The notes beneath the pieces are model-generated. The model ran no database searches. It saw only the letters and a list, made by a program, of their open reading frames with translations, and had not been told where the DNA came from. Below, one piece after another: positions 14,413 through 23,081 of a stretch of DNA of 33,289 nt (the stretch's first letter is position 1; the number at the start of each line of letters is the position of its first letter). The translations under genes and the position numbers were made by a program. The stretch is from Cryomorphaceae bacterium (GTDB taxonomy: Bacteria; Bacteroidota; Bacteroidia; Flavobacteriales; Schleiferiaceae), in NCBI GenBank assembly GCA_013205365.1, contig JABMNC010000044.1, positions 1 through 33,289 of the forward strand. The letters run 5' to 3'.

Positions 14413-15813
14413 TTGGGTAAGCTAGACCGCTACTTTATCGCGAACTTCATACAATTATTTGCCAAAACACTGGCGATGAGCGTGTTCATACTGCTCATGC
14501 AAATGGTTTGGAAGTATATGGATGACCTTGCCGGTCGGGGAATTTCGCTTTGGCGCATCCTCGAACTAATGGGCTACTGGTCGGTGTCTATTTTACCCAT
14601 GGCGGCACCCATTGCGGTCCTTTTTGCGGCCATCATGGTTTATGGTCAATGGGCGGAATCGCGAGAATACGCCGCAACGAAGGCCTCGGGATTTTCCTTT
14701 CTTCGCATGCTTAGGCCTCTGTTTTTGGTACTGAGTGTTATTGGAGTTCTCATGTTTTTGGTGAGCAACAACTTCATTCCAGTCGCCAACTACAAAGGAG
14801 AGAATTTATTGCTGAACATCGCTCGTCAGAAACCCACGTTCAAACTAAAGCCAGGGGTTTTTGTAGCGGGTCTCGACGGATTCAGCGTGAAAATTGGCCG
14901 CAAGGAAGAGAACCGAATCTATGATGTAATCCTTTATGACCATCGAGAACGGGGCCAAGGGAACGTTGGGGTCTTGACCGCTCCCGAAGGCGAAGTGCGC
15001 TACCCCGAGGGAAGTCCAACGATGACCCTCGTACTTCGCAACGGCAGAAGCTACCTTGACGTGAAGGAATCAATACGACAGGAGCGGCTGCGGCAGGGTT
15101 CTATGGTGGCCGAATTTGACAGTATGGTAGTACGGCTTGATATGTCTTCGTTTTTGCTGGGGGATTTAGGCGGGGTTCAGCGCAGCAATGAGTACAACAT
15201 GCTCACCATAAGCCAGCTGGATACCTCGATTGACCTGATTGAAGGCCAAATAAAAGCCCGTGTTGCAGAAGTTTCTAAAGGAATGCAGCGAAAGTTGGGG
15301 GGATGGGTTGGCGACAGCCTAATCGGATTTTCAGAGGCTGACCCCAAATTAACGGTTTCTGAAAGAATTCAGCCCATTCACCGCTATCGGGCGACCCAAA
15401 GCGCCCTGAATCTGGCGCAGACTAATAGGGATTACATGAATCAAATAGCCTCAGAATTGGATTGGCGCAACCAACACCTCTCCAGGCATTATTTAGAGTG
15501 GCATAAGAAATTCAGCGTGGCCGTGGCATGTATGCTTTTGTTCTTCGTAGGCGCAGCACTAGGCAGCATCATTCAGCGCGGCGGCTTTGGTTGGGCTTTT
15601 GTGTCGAGCGTGCTTTTGTTCCTACTGCATTATGTACTCACTATGGTTTCTGAAAAACTCGGACGCACTTGGGTACTGAGTCCGTTTTGGGCCATATGGG
15701 GACCAAACCTTGCCCTGATGCCGATTGCTTTATTTATGGTTTGGTGGGCCTCTATCGACGGGCAATTGCCCCTTCATTGGATTCGAAGACGCATTAAAAC
15801 CAGCGCTCAGTGA
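14413..15813 (+). CDS. LptF/LptG family permease
   Basis: This 466-residue inner-membrane protein belongs to the YjgP/YjgQ family, which as LptF and LptG extract lipopolysaccharide from the inner membrane with the LptB ATPase. The N terminus KLDRYFIANFIQLFAKT fits the family ('..DRYi...f'). About three membrane segments lie within residues 15-120, then a periplasmic beta-jellyroll domain (about 135-245: VFVAGLDGFSVKIGRK, APEGEVRY), and three more membrane segments at 370-450. An inserted segment of about 100 residues between the jellyroll and the late helices is predicted mostly helical. The start is TTG at 14413, 5 nt after lolA; no ATG fits. The next gene overlaps its stop by GTGA. Whether it is the F or G subunit cannot be decided. 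Confidence 0.92.
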   Translation: MGKLDRYFIANFIQLFAKTLAMSVFILLMQMVWKYMDDLAGRGISLWRILELMGYWSVSILPMAAPIAVLFAAIMVYGQWAESREYAATKASGFSFLRMLRPLFLVLSVIGVLMFLVSNNFIPVANYKGENLLLNIARQKPTFKLKPGVFVAGLDGFSVKIGRKEENRIYDVILYDHRERGQGNVGVLTAPEGEVRYPEGSPTMTLVLRNGRSYLDVKESIRQERLRQGSMVAEFDSMVVRLDMSSFLLGDLGGVQRSNEYNMLTISQLDTSIDLIEGQIKARVAEVSKGMQRKLGGWVGDSLIGFSEADPKLTVSERIQPIHRYRATQSALNLAQTNRDYMNQIASELDWRNQHLSRHYLEWHKKFSVAVACMLLFFVGAALGSIIQRGGFGWAFVSSVLLFLLHYVLTMVSEKLGRTWVLSPFWAIWGPNLALMPIALFMVWWASIDGQLPLHWIRRRIKTSAQ

Positions 15814-16946
15814 GAATTCTGCATTTATGCAACAAGGTGCCCTTCCCAGGGCGCGACGGGAGTAGCCTTGCCATGGAGGCCATGATACGCATTGAGGCGT
15901 CCCTAGGGCATGAGGTACAGGTTGTTGCGCTAAACACCGACAAGCATTGGGTGCATCATCCCTCCTCCCCGATTGCTGGGGCGTCCCTCGAAGCCATTGA
16001 TCTCCAAACGGCACCCCGCTGGAACACGGCCTTGGCTAACCTCTTTGAGCGGCAGAGCTACTACGCGAGTAGGTTTTGGAGTGCCGAGGCAGCAAGTCGG
16101 ATTGAAATCCTTGCAGTCACTTGCGACTTGGTGGTTTTTGACAGCCTATTTATGGCAGTCTACCTGCCGCATATTGGCAACAAACCCAGTGTGCTTCGGG
16201 CGCACAACGTTGAGCATTCCATTTGGCAGCGCGGACTCTCCGAAGAACCAATCCTCCGAAGATTTTATGTTTCCCTACAGGCCAAGCGCTTAAAACGTTG
16301 GGAACACGAGGTTTCTGCTCAAGTCTCGCGCATTTGGACCATCAGCAACGAAGACCAGCTTTGGTTTGCCATAGCACATCCAGGAGCGGTTCAATGCCTA
16401 CCCTGCAGCGTCGATTTTCTCAATGGTTCCTGGGAGCAGAGCGGCGCCTCCTCTGCGTCGGCCTACCATCTTGGCGCCATGGATTGGACACCCAACATCC
16501 GAGGAATGCGGTGGTTCATCGATGAGGTTGCGCCAAAACTAAGGAATGCTGAGCTTGAGGTTTTTAGCAAGCACTGGCCATTTGAAGCTTCAACAGGTCC
16601 TGTCAAGCACCAAACCCATGACCTTGACTTTCAAAAATTTGGAGTATTCGTTGCCCCAATCCGTAGCGGAAGCGGAATGCGCATCAAGCTTCTCGAGGCA
16701 ATGGCACGAGGTAAGGCCATTGTAACCACGAGCCTTGGCGCAGAAGGCCTAAAAGCGCAGCACCATGTTCACCTACTTATTGCGGACTCCGCCGAGGATT
16801 TTGCTGCTGCCCTAGACTTGCTCTGCAGCAACCTTGATCTTCGCAGCCGAATAGGCAATGCTGCTGCGGCCCATGCCCGGCAAACGTTTAGCGACGAAGC
16901 GGTTGCCTTGGAACTCAGCAAGGAACTTGCGACCTTTAGCCACTAA
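15810..16946 (+). CDS. Glycosyltransferase, GT4/GT-B fold
   Basis: This 378-residue protein has the two-domain GT-B plan. The N-terminal acceptor domain starts with LCNKVPFPGRDGSSLAM, the form seen in 'sugar transferase, PEP-CTERM/EpsH1-type' relatives, and includes LRAHNVEHSIW. The C-terminal donor domain has HLGAMDWTPNIRGMRWFIDE, then the nucleotide-sugar motif VFVAPIRSGSGMRIKLLEAMARGKAIV with its Glu, and TSLGAEGL. The start is GTG, overlapping the lptF/G stop as GTGA. Its own stop shares a base with the next start (TAATG). Sitting between the LPS-transport permease and a GT2, it probably acts on a surface glycan or lipid; donor and acceptor are unknown. Confidence 0.9.
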   Translation: MRILHLCNKVPFPGRDGSSLAMEAMIRIEASLGHEVQVVALNTDKHWVHHPSSPIAGASLEAIDLQTAPRWNTALANLFERQSYYASRFWSAEAASRIEILAVTCDLVVFDSLFMAVYLPHIGNKPSVLRAHNVEHSIWQRGLSEEPILRRFYVSLQAKRLKRWEHEVSAQVSRIWTISNEDQLWFAIAHPGAVQCLPCSVDFLNGSWEQSGASSASAYHLGAMDWTPNIRGMRWFIDEVAPKLRNAELEVFSKHWPFEASTGPVKHQTHDLDFQKFGVFVAPIRSGSGMRIKLLEAMARGKAIVTTSLGAEGLKAQHHVHLLIADSAEDFAAALDLLCSNLDLRSRIGNAAAAHARQTFSDEAVALELSKELATFSH

Positions 16947-18124
16947 TGGAAGCTATAGCATTGATTTTTTGGGGGCTTGCTCTGGTTCCCTACAGTCTTT
17001 TTCCCTTGGTTCTGAAGGCCTTAGGTCAAAAACCGAAAAGCCTAGAAGAAGCCAAGCAGCAGCCTAAGCTGCCTAGGGTATCGGTTGTTTTTGCGGCCTA
17101 CAACGAAGAGGCAAACCTGGCCCGCATGCTCGACCATCTCCTGGCACAGGATTACCCTGGCGAATTGGAAGTTTGGGTGGGTTCCGACCAAAGTACCGAC
17201 CGAAGCGACGAGGTTTTATCGCAGTACAGCGCAAAGCACCCCTCCATCCATTGGATTCGAATGGAGCAGCGCTCGGGCAAAGCACAAATAATCAACCGAT
17301 TGGTGAGCGAATCAAAGGGAGATTGGTTGGTGGGCACCGACGCAAATATTTTGTTTGCCCCCGACTGCATTCGCCAACTTCTTCTCGAAGCCGAGTTAAA
17401 TCCCAAGGCGACGGTGGTGGGCGGATCCTTGTTTTACCGAGGCATGGGCGAATCCGCGGGCCGGGGAATTGCCGACCAAGAGCGCTGGTACATCAATTGG
17501 GAGAACTTTGCCAAACGCGTAGAGTACGACCGAACCGGCTGCGCCATGGGAGTCGAAGGAGGACTATATGCCATTCGCCGTGAAGCCTTCCGCCCCATTC
17601 CATTCGGGACTTTTATGGAGGATTTTTATCTGAGCTTCTCTGCCATGCTCCGCGGTGAAGACGTTGCCTGGTCTATTAACGCAGTCGCGAGCGAAGACGT
17701 CAGCCACGACCGCAACCCAGAGTTCAATCGCAAAGTGCGCATTGCACACGGAAATTGGCAGAATATTGGACGCTTTATTGGCTCCCTTCACAGGCTTCGG
17801 TTGCCGGTGCTTTTGCTTTTTTTAGGGCATAAGCTGCTGCGCTGGACTGCGCCGCTCCTGGTTCTTGGTGGAATACTCTTGGGACTTGTCCCCGGCCAGA
17901 CTTGGTCCGAGGGCGGACAAATAGCCTGGACCCTCTTTGCCGGATTATCTGCCTATACCCTTGCTTTAAGAGCCTTTGCTTTGACTCCCCTCGATCGAGT
18001 ACCGGGTCTGCGCCTACTGAACCACCTGCTGCTAATGAACCTAGCTTTAGGCCTTGGATTCCTGCGCTACCTTCGCGGCCGAACCAACGGTGTTTGGGAA
18101 CCGACTCCACGTACCAACGAATGA
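16946..18124 (+). CDS. Membrane glycosyltransferase, family 2
   Basis: This 392-residue GT2 enzyme has an N-terminal membrane anchor (AIALIFWGLALVPYSLFPLV). The GT-A core follows with VSVVFAAYNEEANLARMLDHL, the nucleotide-binding GSDQSTDRSDEVL, and GTDANILFAPD, where the DAN triplet stands in for DxD. A GVEGGLYAIRREAF acceptor-site motif is also present. Two C-terminal membrane helices lie at about 290-360. The region SHDRNPEFNRKVRIAHGNWQN takes the place of the (Q/R)xxRW motif of processive enzymes and lacks that exact signature, so single-sugar transfer is more likely than polymer synthesis (inference). It is coupled on both sides: TAATG with the GT4 gene and ATGA with ribB. Confidence 0.9.
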   Translation: MEAIALIFWGLALVPYSLFPLVLKALGQKPKSLEEAKQQPKLPRVSVVFAAYNEEANLARMLDHLLAQDYPGELEVWVGSDQSTDRSDEVLSQYSAKHPSIHWIRMEQRSGKAQIINRLVSESKGDWLVGTDANILFAPDCIRQLLLEAELNPKATVVGGSLFYRGMGESAGRGIADQERWYINWENFAKRVEYDRTGCAMGVEGGLYAIRREAFRPIPFGTFMEDFYLSFSAMLRGEDVAWSINAVASEDVSHDRNPEFNRKVRIAHGNWQNIGRFIGSLHRLRLPVLLLFLGHKLLRWTAPLLVLGGILLGLVPGQTWSEGGQIAWTLFAGLSAYTLALRAFALTPLDRVPGLRLLNHLLLMNLALGLGFLRYLRGRTNGVWEPTPRTNE

Positions 18125-19239
18125 AAAGCACTCCATTTGCTTCGATTGAAGAAGCGCTCGACGACCTAAGGGCCGGCAAGATGATTATTGTCGTTGACGA
18201 CGAAGACCGCGAAAACGAGGGCGACCTCGTGGCCTTGGCAGAGGGAGTAAGCCCCAAAACCATAAATTTTATGGCCACGCACGCACGAGGCCTCATCTGT
18301 GTTCCACTTGTGGACCAACGCTGCGACGAGCTCGACCTACATGCCATGGTTCAGCGCAATACAGACCCCCACGAGACCGCATTTACCGTGAGCGTAGACC
18401 TTGAAGGCCATGGAGTTAGTACTGGAATCTCGGCCCAAGATCGCGCAAAAACCATCAATGCTCTGGCCAATCCCAATACGGTCGCTGTGGACTTTCGCAG
18501 ACCGGGGCACATCTTCCCACTGCGTGCTCGTCCTGGAGGCGTGCTTCGCCGCGCAGGGCATACCGAAGCGGCCATTGACCTGGCTCGTCTTGCAGGAAGT
18601 CGTGCGGCAGGAGTTATTGTAGAAATCATGAACGAAGACGGGAGCATGTCTCGGCTTCCCGAGCTCGAGGTAATGGCGGCGAAGCACGATCTGCGCATCA
18701 TTAGTATCGAGCAGCTGATTCGCTACCGCATGGAACGGGATCGTCTTGTTCACGAACTGCAGTCCTACCGTCTTGAAAGCCCCTACGGACCTTGGGAGGT
18801 GCGAATTTATGGGCAGTCCACCTCGGACCAACGGCATGCGAGCTTCAGCTTCGGCACTTGGCATGAGCAAGACGATGTTTTGGTCCGCATGCAGAGCGGG
18901 CCCTTCGGCAGCTCCCCATGGCTGCACTTTGAGGCATCCGAGGGCAGCAATTCGCTTCACTTCGAGGCGTCTATGAAAAAAATTGCTGAGTGTGGATCGG
19001 GCTGCATCGTCTGCCTAAACCAGCGCGGACTTGCACCTGATTGGACGCAATGGAACCCCTCGTCGCCCCCGACTGCGGCTCGATCCATGGGCCAAGACCC
19101 ACTCGACTACGGAGTCGGCGCTCAAATTCTCCACGGCTTGGGCCTTCGAAGGGTTGTGCTTCTCACGCAGAATCCTATGCGTCGAGTTGGAATTGACGGC
19201 TATGGCCTGCAAATAGTGAGCAACGAAAGCCTCTACTAG
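18121..19239 (+). CDS. ribB: 3,4-dihydroxy-2-butanone-4-phosphate synthase with a degenerate GTP cyclohydrolase II domain
   Basis: The ATG at 18121 overlaps the GT2 stop (ATGA) and replaces the track start at 17902, giving 372 residues. The N-terminal RibB domain (about 1-205) converts ribulose 5-phosphate to the four-carbon precursor of riboflavin. It shows VVDDEDRENEGDLV, THARGLICVPL, STGISAQDRAKTI, RPGHIFPLRARPGGVLRRAGHTEA and GVIVEIMNEDG. The C-terminal half aligns with GTP cyclohydrolase II through LDYGVGAQILHGLG and LLTQNPMRRVGIDGYGL. However, the zinc-site region reads VRMQSGPFGSSPW and lacks the three-cysteine SECLTGD...RCDCG motif, and the RQEGRGIGL loop is gone. RibA activity is therefore unlikely here and should be encoded elsewhere. 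Its stop overlaps that of tamB on the other strand. Confidence 0.95.
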   Translation: MKSTPFASIEEALDDLRAGKMIIVVDDEDRENEGDLVALAEGVSPKTINFMATHARGLICVPLVDQRCDELDLHAMVQRNTDPHETAFTVSVDLEGHGVSTGISAQDRAKTINALANPNTVAVDFRRPGHIFPLRARPGGVLRRAGHTEAAIDLARLAGSRAAGVIVEIMNEDGSMSRLPELEVMAAKHDLRIISIEQLIRYRMERDRLVHELQSYRLESPYGPWEVRIYGQSTSDQRHASFSFGTWHEQDDVLVRMQSGPFGSSPWLHFEASEGSNSLHFEASMKKIAECGSGCIVCLNQRGLAPDWTQWNPSSPPTAARSMGQDPLDYGVGAQILHGLGLRRVVLLTQNPMRRVGIDGYGLQIVSNESLY

Positions 19240-22200
19240 TTCTTTTTTGGGCCTTGCAGCAGTTGACGCCAAGAGGCGCCACTTTGCTCATAACGGATTC
19301 CGATGCCCTGTCGCTGGCTTCCTACCACCCCAGTTTGTAGCATTTGGTTGTTTTTGTTCTGGTAAGCCTTGGTGGACCATCGACCGTCTTCAGACAGCTG
19401 GTACCGAATTTCAATATCTCCCAAACCAATGCTTGGCTGCGATTGGCCTATGGGTATGCCCCACTCCGTTTGAATGCTGAGGCGATCATCCAAAAAGCTC
19501 CTGCCAATACTTGCTTCCATCTCGCGCTGAGCGGCGGCGCTGTTGCTCGAATAGGCTAGGTTTACATCCCAATCTGCTCCTAATCCTTGGGTCACAAAAT
19601 TGCTGAATTGGGAGGCTAGTACCTGCGTGGTGTTGCTTTCAACGGCTTGCATACCTTGAGCTGACAGGGGTGAAGAACCCAACCAAAATGAACTAATAGT
19701 CAACAAACTAAGTACTTGAGTAGTCCGCTCGTCGGAATAGCTCAATCGGCTTGCCAAAGCGGCTTGCGCGATTTCTCCTGCATTGGGCATTCCAATGTCA
19801 AAGGCGAGCTGGGGCTGAAAAAGCGGACCCGTTGCCGTCAGGCGCACGTCCAGGTTTTGCCGACCCGCATCAGGCAGCGAGAGGTAGTCCTTGACGTCAG
19901 CTCGAGTGCGGTAGAGTGCAGATAGGTTCATTTGAGCCGCGTAGGGGTCGCCGGACCACCGAATGGTTCCTCCCGTAACCAAACTAAAGGGTTTGTTGAT
20001 TAGGTTGCCGAGGGTAAACAAATAGGTTCCCCGGTCCATGGTCAGGTTGCCTCGAAGCATCATGTCGCCCACCCAGGGAACGTCTAGGGATATTGGGCCG
20101 GTTCCGCGGGCCTCGATAACGTCGCCAAGCGTTTCATCAAGGATCAATTGAGCCAAGATATCCTGGGTCACCTCGAGGTCAAGGTGAAGGTCAAACTTGA
20201 AATCCTCGGTGTTACGCTGCCGCGGCTTGAGGGGCTCGGCTCGACTGCGGAAAGTTAAAAACTTTACCTCTTCAAGCGAAACGGGCGCATCCAAGGGGAG
20301 TACGAAAACTGAGGAATCGACCGATTTAGCACTGACATTCATGCGAAGGGACGAGGCGCTTCCCTTGAGGTCTCCAGTACCCGAAGCCACCACATACCCA
20401 TAAAAATCTGCCTTGGGACTAGGCGGTAAATCCATAACCACCATTCCCTCGGTCTTGAACCTTAAATCAATAAATTGCTGCGCTTCAAAATTGAGATTGA
20501 CCGAAACTTCTGCGGAACCTACTCCCCGATGGTCGGCAAACCGGCTTGGTCCCATCTTAAGGGACTTTTGCCCCAAAACCCAAGGAGCCGTGCCGCGCAA
20601 GCCAAGACCCAAAGCGGGAATAGTCAAGCCAGCGTTGGTCCAAAATCCGCTCCCCTCCCACCGTATGTCCGAAAAATTAGACTGTGCGGAGCATTGTGCC
20701 CGTCCCTTAATTCGACCATCAAGCGCATTTATCGCTCCGTCGGCAAAGGGCCTTGCCCAGCGCACCGGAATGCTAATTTGCTCGCTGACCGCCTCTAGGC
20801 CATTGACGCCGTAGCTGCCATTAACGTGCAAAATTGCCGTATCTCCATGGTCCCAGCGGAGGCTCAAATCGGCAGCCTCCCGGTCGGGAACAAAATCAAG
20901 ACCAAGCGAAACCCCTCCCAAGGGCTGCTGCTTCATGCTGAGGTTTTCTGATTGAAGTCCGCCCGAGACCGCCCAGCCAGCCTGCCGGTTCATGAACTTG
21001 GCATCAATCGAGACCGAACCACCGAATTCAAACTGCTCAAGGCCCGCAACCTTGGTCCAGAAGGGCAGATTGAGCCCGCGCGCGCGGAGCCTTAAAAACT
21101 CTCCCTCGATGGGGCTCCAGGCCCCGTCCAAAGCCAATTGCCCCTCTGAACAGTTCCAAAAAAGCGCCTCGTCTAGGGCCACGCGCCCCTTGTTAAAATC
21201 ATAGGAAAATCGGTCTGCGCCCTGCAAAATTCCGTGAATTCGCAGGCTGTCGCCGTCCTCAGGTTTGTACCACGCGTCACCGTATCCGTCGACCAAGCGG
21301 CCGTTCCACTTGCTTCCGTAGGGCCAAATCTGCATTTGAGCCTCAAATTCTCCACCCCGCGGGTGGTTTGCTAGGCCCGTCAACTGAACTTTTAGGCTGT
21401 CTCCTGGTCGAGCAATCAAAACAGCCTCCGCCTTCTCGGGACCGTCCCAAGTAAGTTCGTGGCGGACCATGGACGCATTGGCCAGATAGTCCCATCGGCC
21501 GATTTGGCCCTTATCGAGGTACTTAGCCGAGCCGCGGGTAAATTGCTCGCTGTTCTCCAGGTGAACCTCCAGCGAGGGCCCCAATGCATCCAATTTCTTC
21601 AGGCCAAGGGAATCTAGTATCTGCAGTTTGCCCGCTACGAGTTGGGATGCTAAATCCGAACTACTTGAGGCCCCAAAGTTCCATTGGTCCGGGCTGCGCT
21701 TGAACATGGCCTTAAGCTGGTAGTCCCCCCACGAAGCCTCAATATTCCATGCATTGCTTGACTGAGTCGCCTTGAACCGAGCTACCGTTGCCAGGCTGTC
21801 TTCTGCAGAAGCGACTAGGGCATTGGGCTCTAAAGCCGACCAAAGTGCCCTAACCCGGTGCACTGAAGGGAGGTCCTCAAGGGGTTTTAAAGGGCTTAAG
21901 GGCAACCACAAAAGTGCAACAGACCGCAGGCCGTAGTCGCCTTGAGCCTCGATTCTGCCGTAAGTCGACTCCTCCACGAGGGCTCGCCACCGGCTGCTTG
22001 TTCCGCTCAAATCAATCGAAGTAAACTGCGCTCTTTGCTCCAACCATCGAGCATTCAGGTTTTTGCCTTGGACCGTCCAGTTCGAATCGGAATAGTTGGC
22101 CTCGAGGCCCCCGTGAAGCAGCCACTGGCTGCGGTCGGGCTGCTTGGTCGAATCAGCCCTCAAAGTAGCTTTAACCGAACCGTCGCGCTCGCTGGCCCGC

Positions 22201-23051
22201 AGGGCGAGGCCCGGAGCCCTAAGCTCGAGCTCGTGGACTAATTCGCCCCATCGTCCCTGAGCATGCGCCTCAAACTGACCCCATTGCAAGCGCTGCTCGG
22301 GCATTTTCCATTCGTTCTTGCTCTGGTAGGCATTTAAAACAACCGCATTCGATGAGTCGTCCGATACCGCTATGCGAATTGCCTTGGGCGAATAATTCAC
22401 TTCGGCCAAAAGGTTGGACCAGCGTACTTCGGCTTCTGCGGCGTCAGAATCCATGCGAATCTTGGCCTCAATAAGACTAGCGCCAGGCAGATCAAGTCCC
22501 AGGCTCGCGTCAAGTCCCAGAGAATTCGAGGCCCAAACCAGCTGCTTAATGCGGAGCTTAGAGGGGGCAATCAAAGTGTCTCCCTGAACGTCGCGCGCCC
22601 AAAAACCCAGCTCTACCTCACCAATCTCGCAGGAAAAGACCGAGGTACTGGAGTCTGAGGGGTCGGTCCAGGGACTGAACCAGTCCAGCCACTTGGAGTC
22701 AGGAATACCACTAACCACTAAGGAATCCAGAATGAGTCGGTCTGCATAAAGTCTTCCCTTGCGCCATCCCAGGCCCGTGAGTTCGGCACTGCCCAAGAAC
22801 AAGCCCTCCTCGGCCCGATGAATGCGTAATCCATTAATCTCAATTCCTCGCAACGGCTTCCAGGTAATGGAGCGGAACTCCATGCGAGCAGAGTCCGCCA
22901 AAGGATTGGCCTCAAGGTAGCCTCGGACCCATTTTTCTGCTGGGCGGCTGATCCAAACAGGGTTGAGCGCGAGCATGGCAAGGGTCAGGCCCAATACACC
23001 TATTAGACCAGCGAGAGTCCAAAGTGAAATTTTAACAATGCGCACAGCCAT
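19236..23051 (-). CDS. tamB: Translocation/assembly module TamB family protein
   Basis: This 1271-residue AsmA/TamB-type protein is thought to bridge inner and outer membranes, and relatives act in outer-membrane protein assembly or phospholipid transport. It has one N-terminal membrane anchor (SLWTLAGLIGVLGLTLAMLAL, about 9-30). A very long repetitive beta-strand region follows, typical of a hydrophobic-groove 'taco' fold. The C-terminal DUF490 domain holds RGTYLFTLGNLINKPFSLVTGGTIRW, then LTATGPLFQPQLAFDI and SSNSAAAQREMEASIGRSFLDD. It is somewhat shorter than many Bacteroidetes homologues. It diverges from tsaD, and its upstream region has only a partial -7 match (TAACTTCA, 4 nt before the ATG). 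No TamA/BamA partner is in the window. Confidence 0.94.
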   Translation of the reverse strand: MAVRIVKISLWTLAGLIGVLGLTLAMLALNPVWISRPAEKWVRGYLEANPLADSARMEFRSITWKPLRGIEINGLRIHRAEEGLFLGSAELTGLGWRKGRLYADRLILDSLVVSGIPDSKWLDWFSPWTDPSDSSTSVFSCEIGEVELGFWARDVQGDTLIAPSKLRIKQLVWASNSLGLDASLGLDLPGASLIEAKIRMDSDAAEAEVRWSNLLAEVNYSPKAIRIAVSDDSSNAVVLNAYQSKNEWKMPEQRLQWGQFEAHAQGRWGELVHELELRAPGLALRASERDGSVKATLRADSTKQPDRSQWLLHGGLEANYSDSNWTVQGKNLNARWLEQRAQFTSIDLSGTSSRWRALVEESTYGRIEAQGDYGLRSVALLWLPLSPLKPLEDLPSVHRVRALWSALEPNALVASAEDSLATVARFKATQSSNAWNIEASWGDYQLKAMFKRSPDQWNFGASSSSDLASQLVAGKLQILDSLGLKKLDALGPSLEVHLENSEQFTRGSAKYLDKGQIGRWDYLANASMVRHELTWDGPEKAEAVLIARPGDSLKVQLTGLANHPRGGEFEAQMQIWPYGSKWNGRLVDGYGDAWYKPEDGDSLRIHGILQGADRFSYDFNKGRVALDEALFWNCSEGQLALDGAWSPIEGEFLRLRARGLNLPFWTKVAGLEQFEFGGSVSIDAKFMNRQAGWAVSGGLQSENLSMKQQPLGGVSLGLDFVPDREAADLSLRWDHGDTAILHVNGSYGVNGLEAVSEQISIPVRWARPFADGAINALDGRIKGRAQCSAQSNFSDIRWEGSGFWTNAGLTIPALGLGLRGTAPWVLGQKSLKMGPSRFADHRGVGSAEVSVNLNFEAQQFIDLRFKTEGMVVMDLPPSPKADFYGYVVASGTGDLKGSASSLRMNVSAKSVDSSVFVLPLDAPVSLEEVKFLTFRSRAEPLKPRQRNTEDFKFDLHLDLEVTQDILAQLILDETLGDVIEARGTGPISLDVPWVGDMMLRGNLTMDRGTYLFTLGNLINKPFSLVTGGTIRWSGDPYAAQMNLSALYRTRADVKDYLSLPDAGRQNLDVRLTATGPLFQPQLAFDIGMPNAGEIAQAALASRLSYSDERTTQVLSLLTISSFWLGSSPLSAQGMQAVESNTTQVLASQFSNFVTQGLGADWDVNLAYSSNSAAAQREMEASIGRSFLDDRLSIQTEWGIPIGQSQPSIGLGDIEIRYQLSEDGRWSTKAYQNKNNQMLQTGVVGSQRQGIGIRYEQSGASWRQLLQGPKKN

Positions 23052-23069
23052 GCCGTGAAGTTACGGACC

Positions 23070-23077
23070 TAATTTTG
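23070..23077 (+). promoter_or_regulatory. -7 promoter box for tsaD (near-leaderless)
   Basis: TAATTTTG is an exact TAnnTTTG match with the four bases TGCC between it and the tsaD ATG. The spacing is the same as at smpB and arginase. Confidence 0.7.
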
Positions 23078-23081
23078 TGCC

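Noticed and set aside
17902-18120. Upstream extension of the ribB ORF
   Set aside because: It overlaps the GT2 gene entirely, has no family match, and the ATG at 18121 gives the standard RibB N terminus with an ATGA junction.
17775-18347. 190-aa minus-strand ORF spanning the GT2/ribB junction
   Set aside because: The composition is Ser/Arg-rich with no motifs, and both overlapping plus-strand genes are certain.
20413-20814. Plus-strand ORFs inside tamB (133 and 107 aa)
   Set aside because: They are low-complexity shadows of the long tamB reading frame with no family motifs, promoter or neighbour logic.
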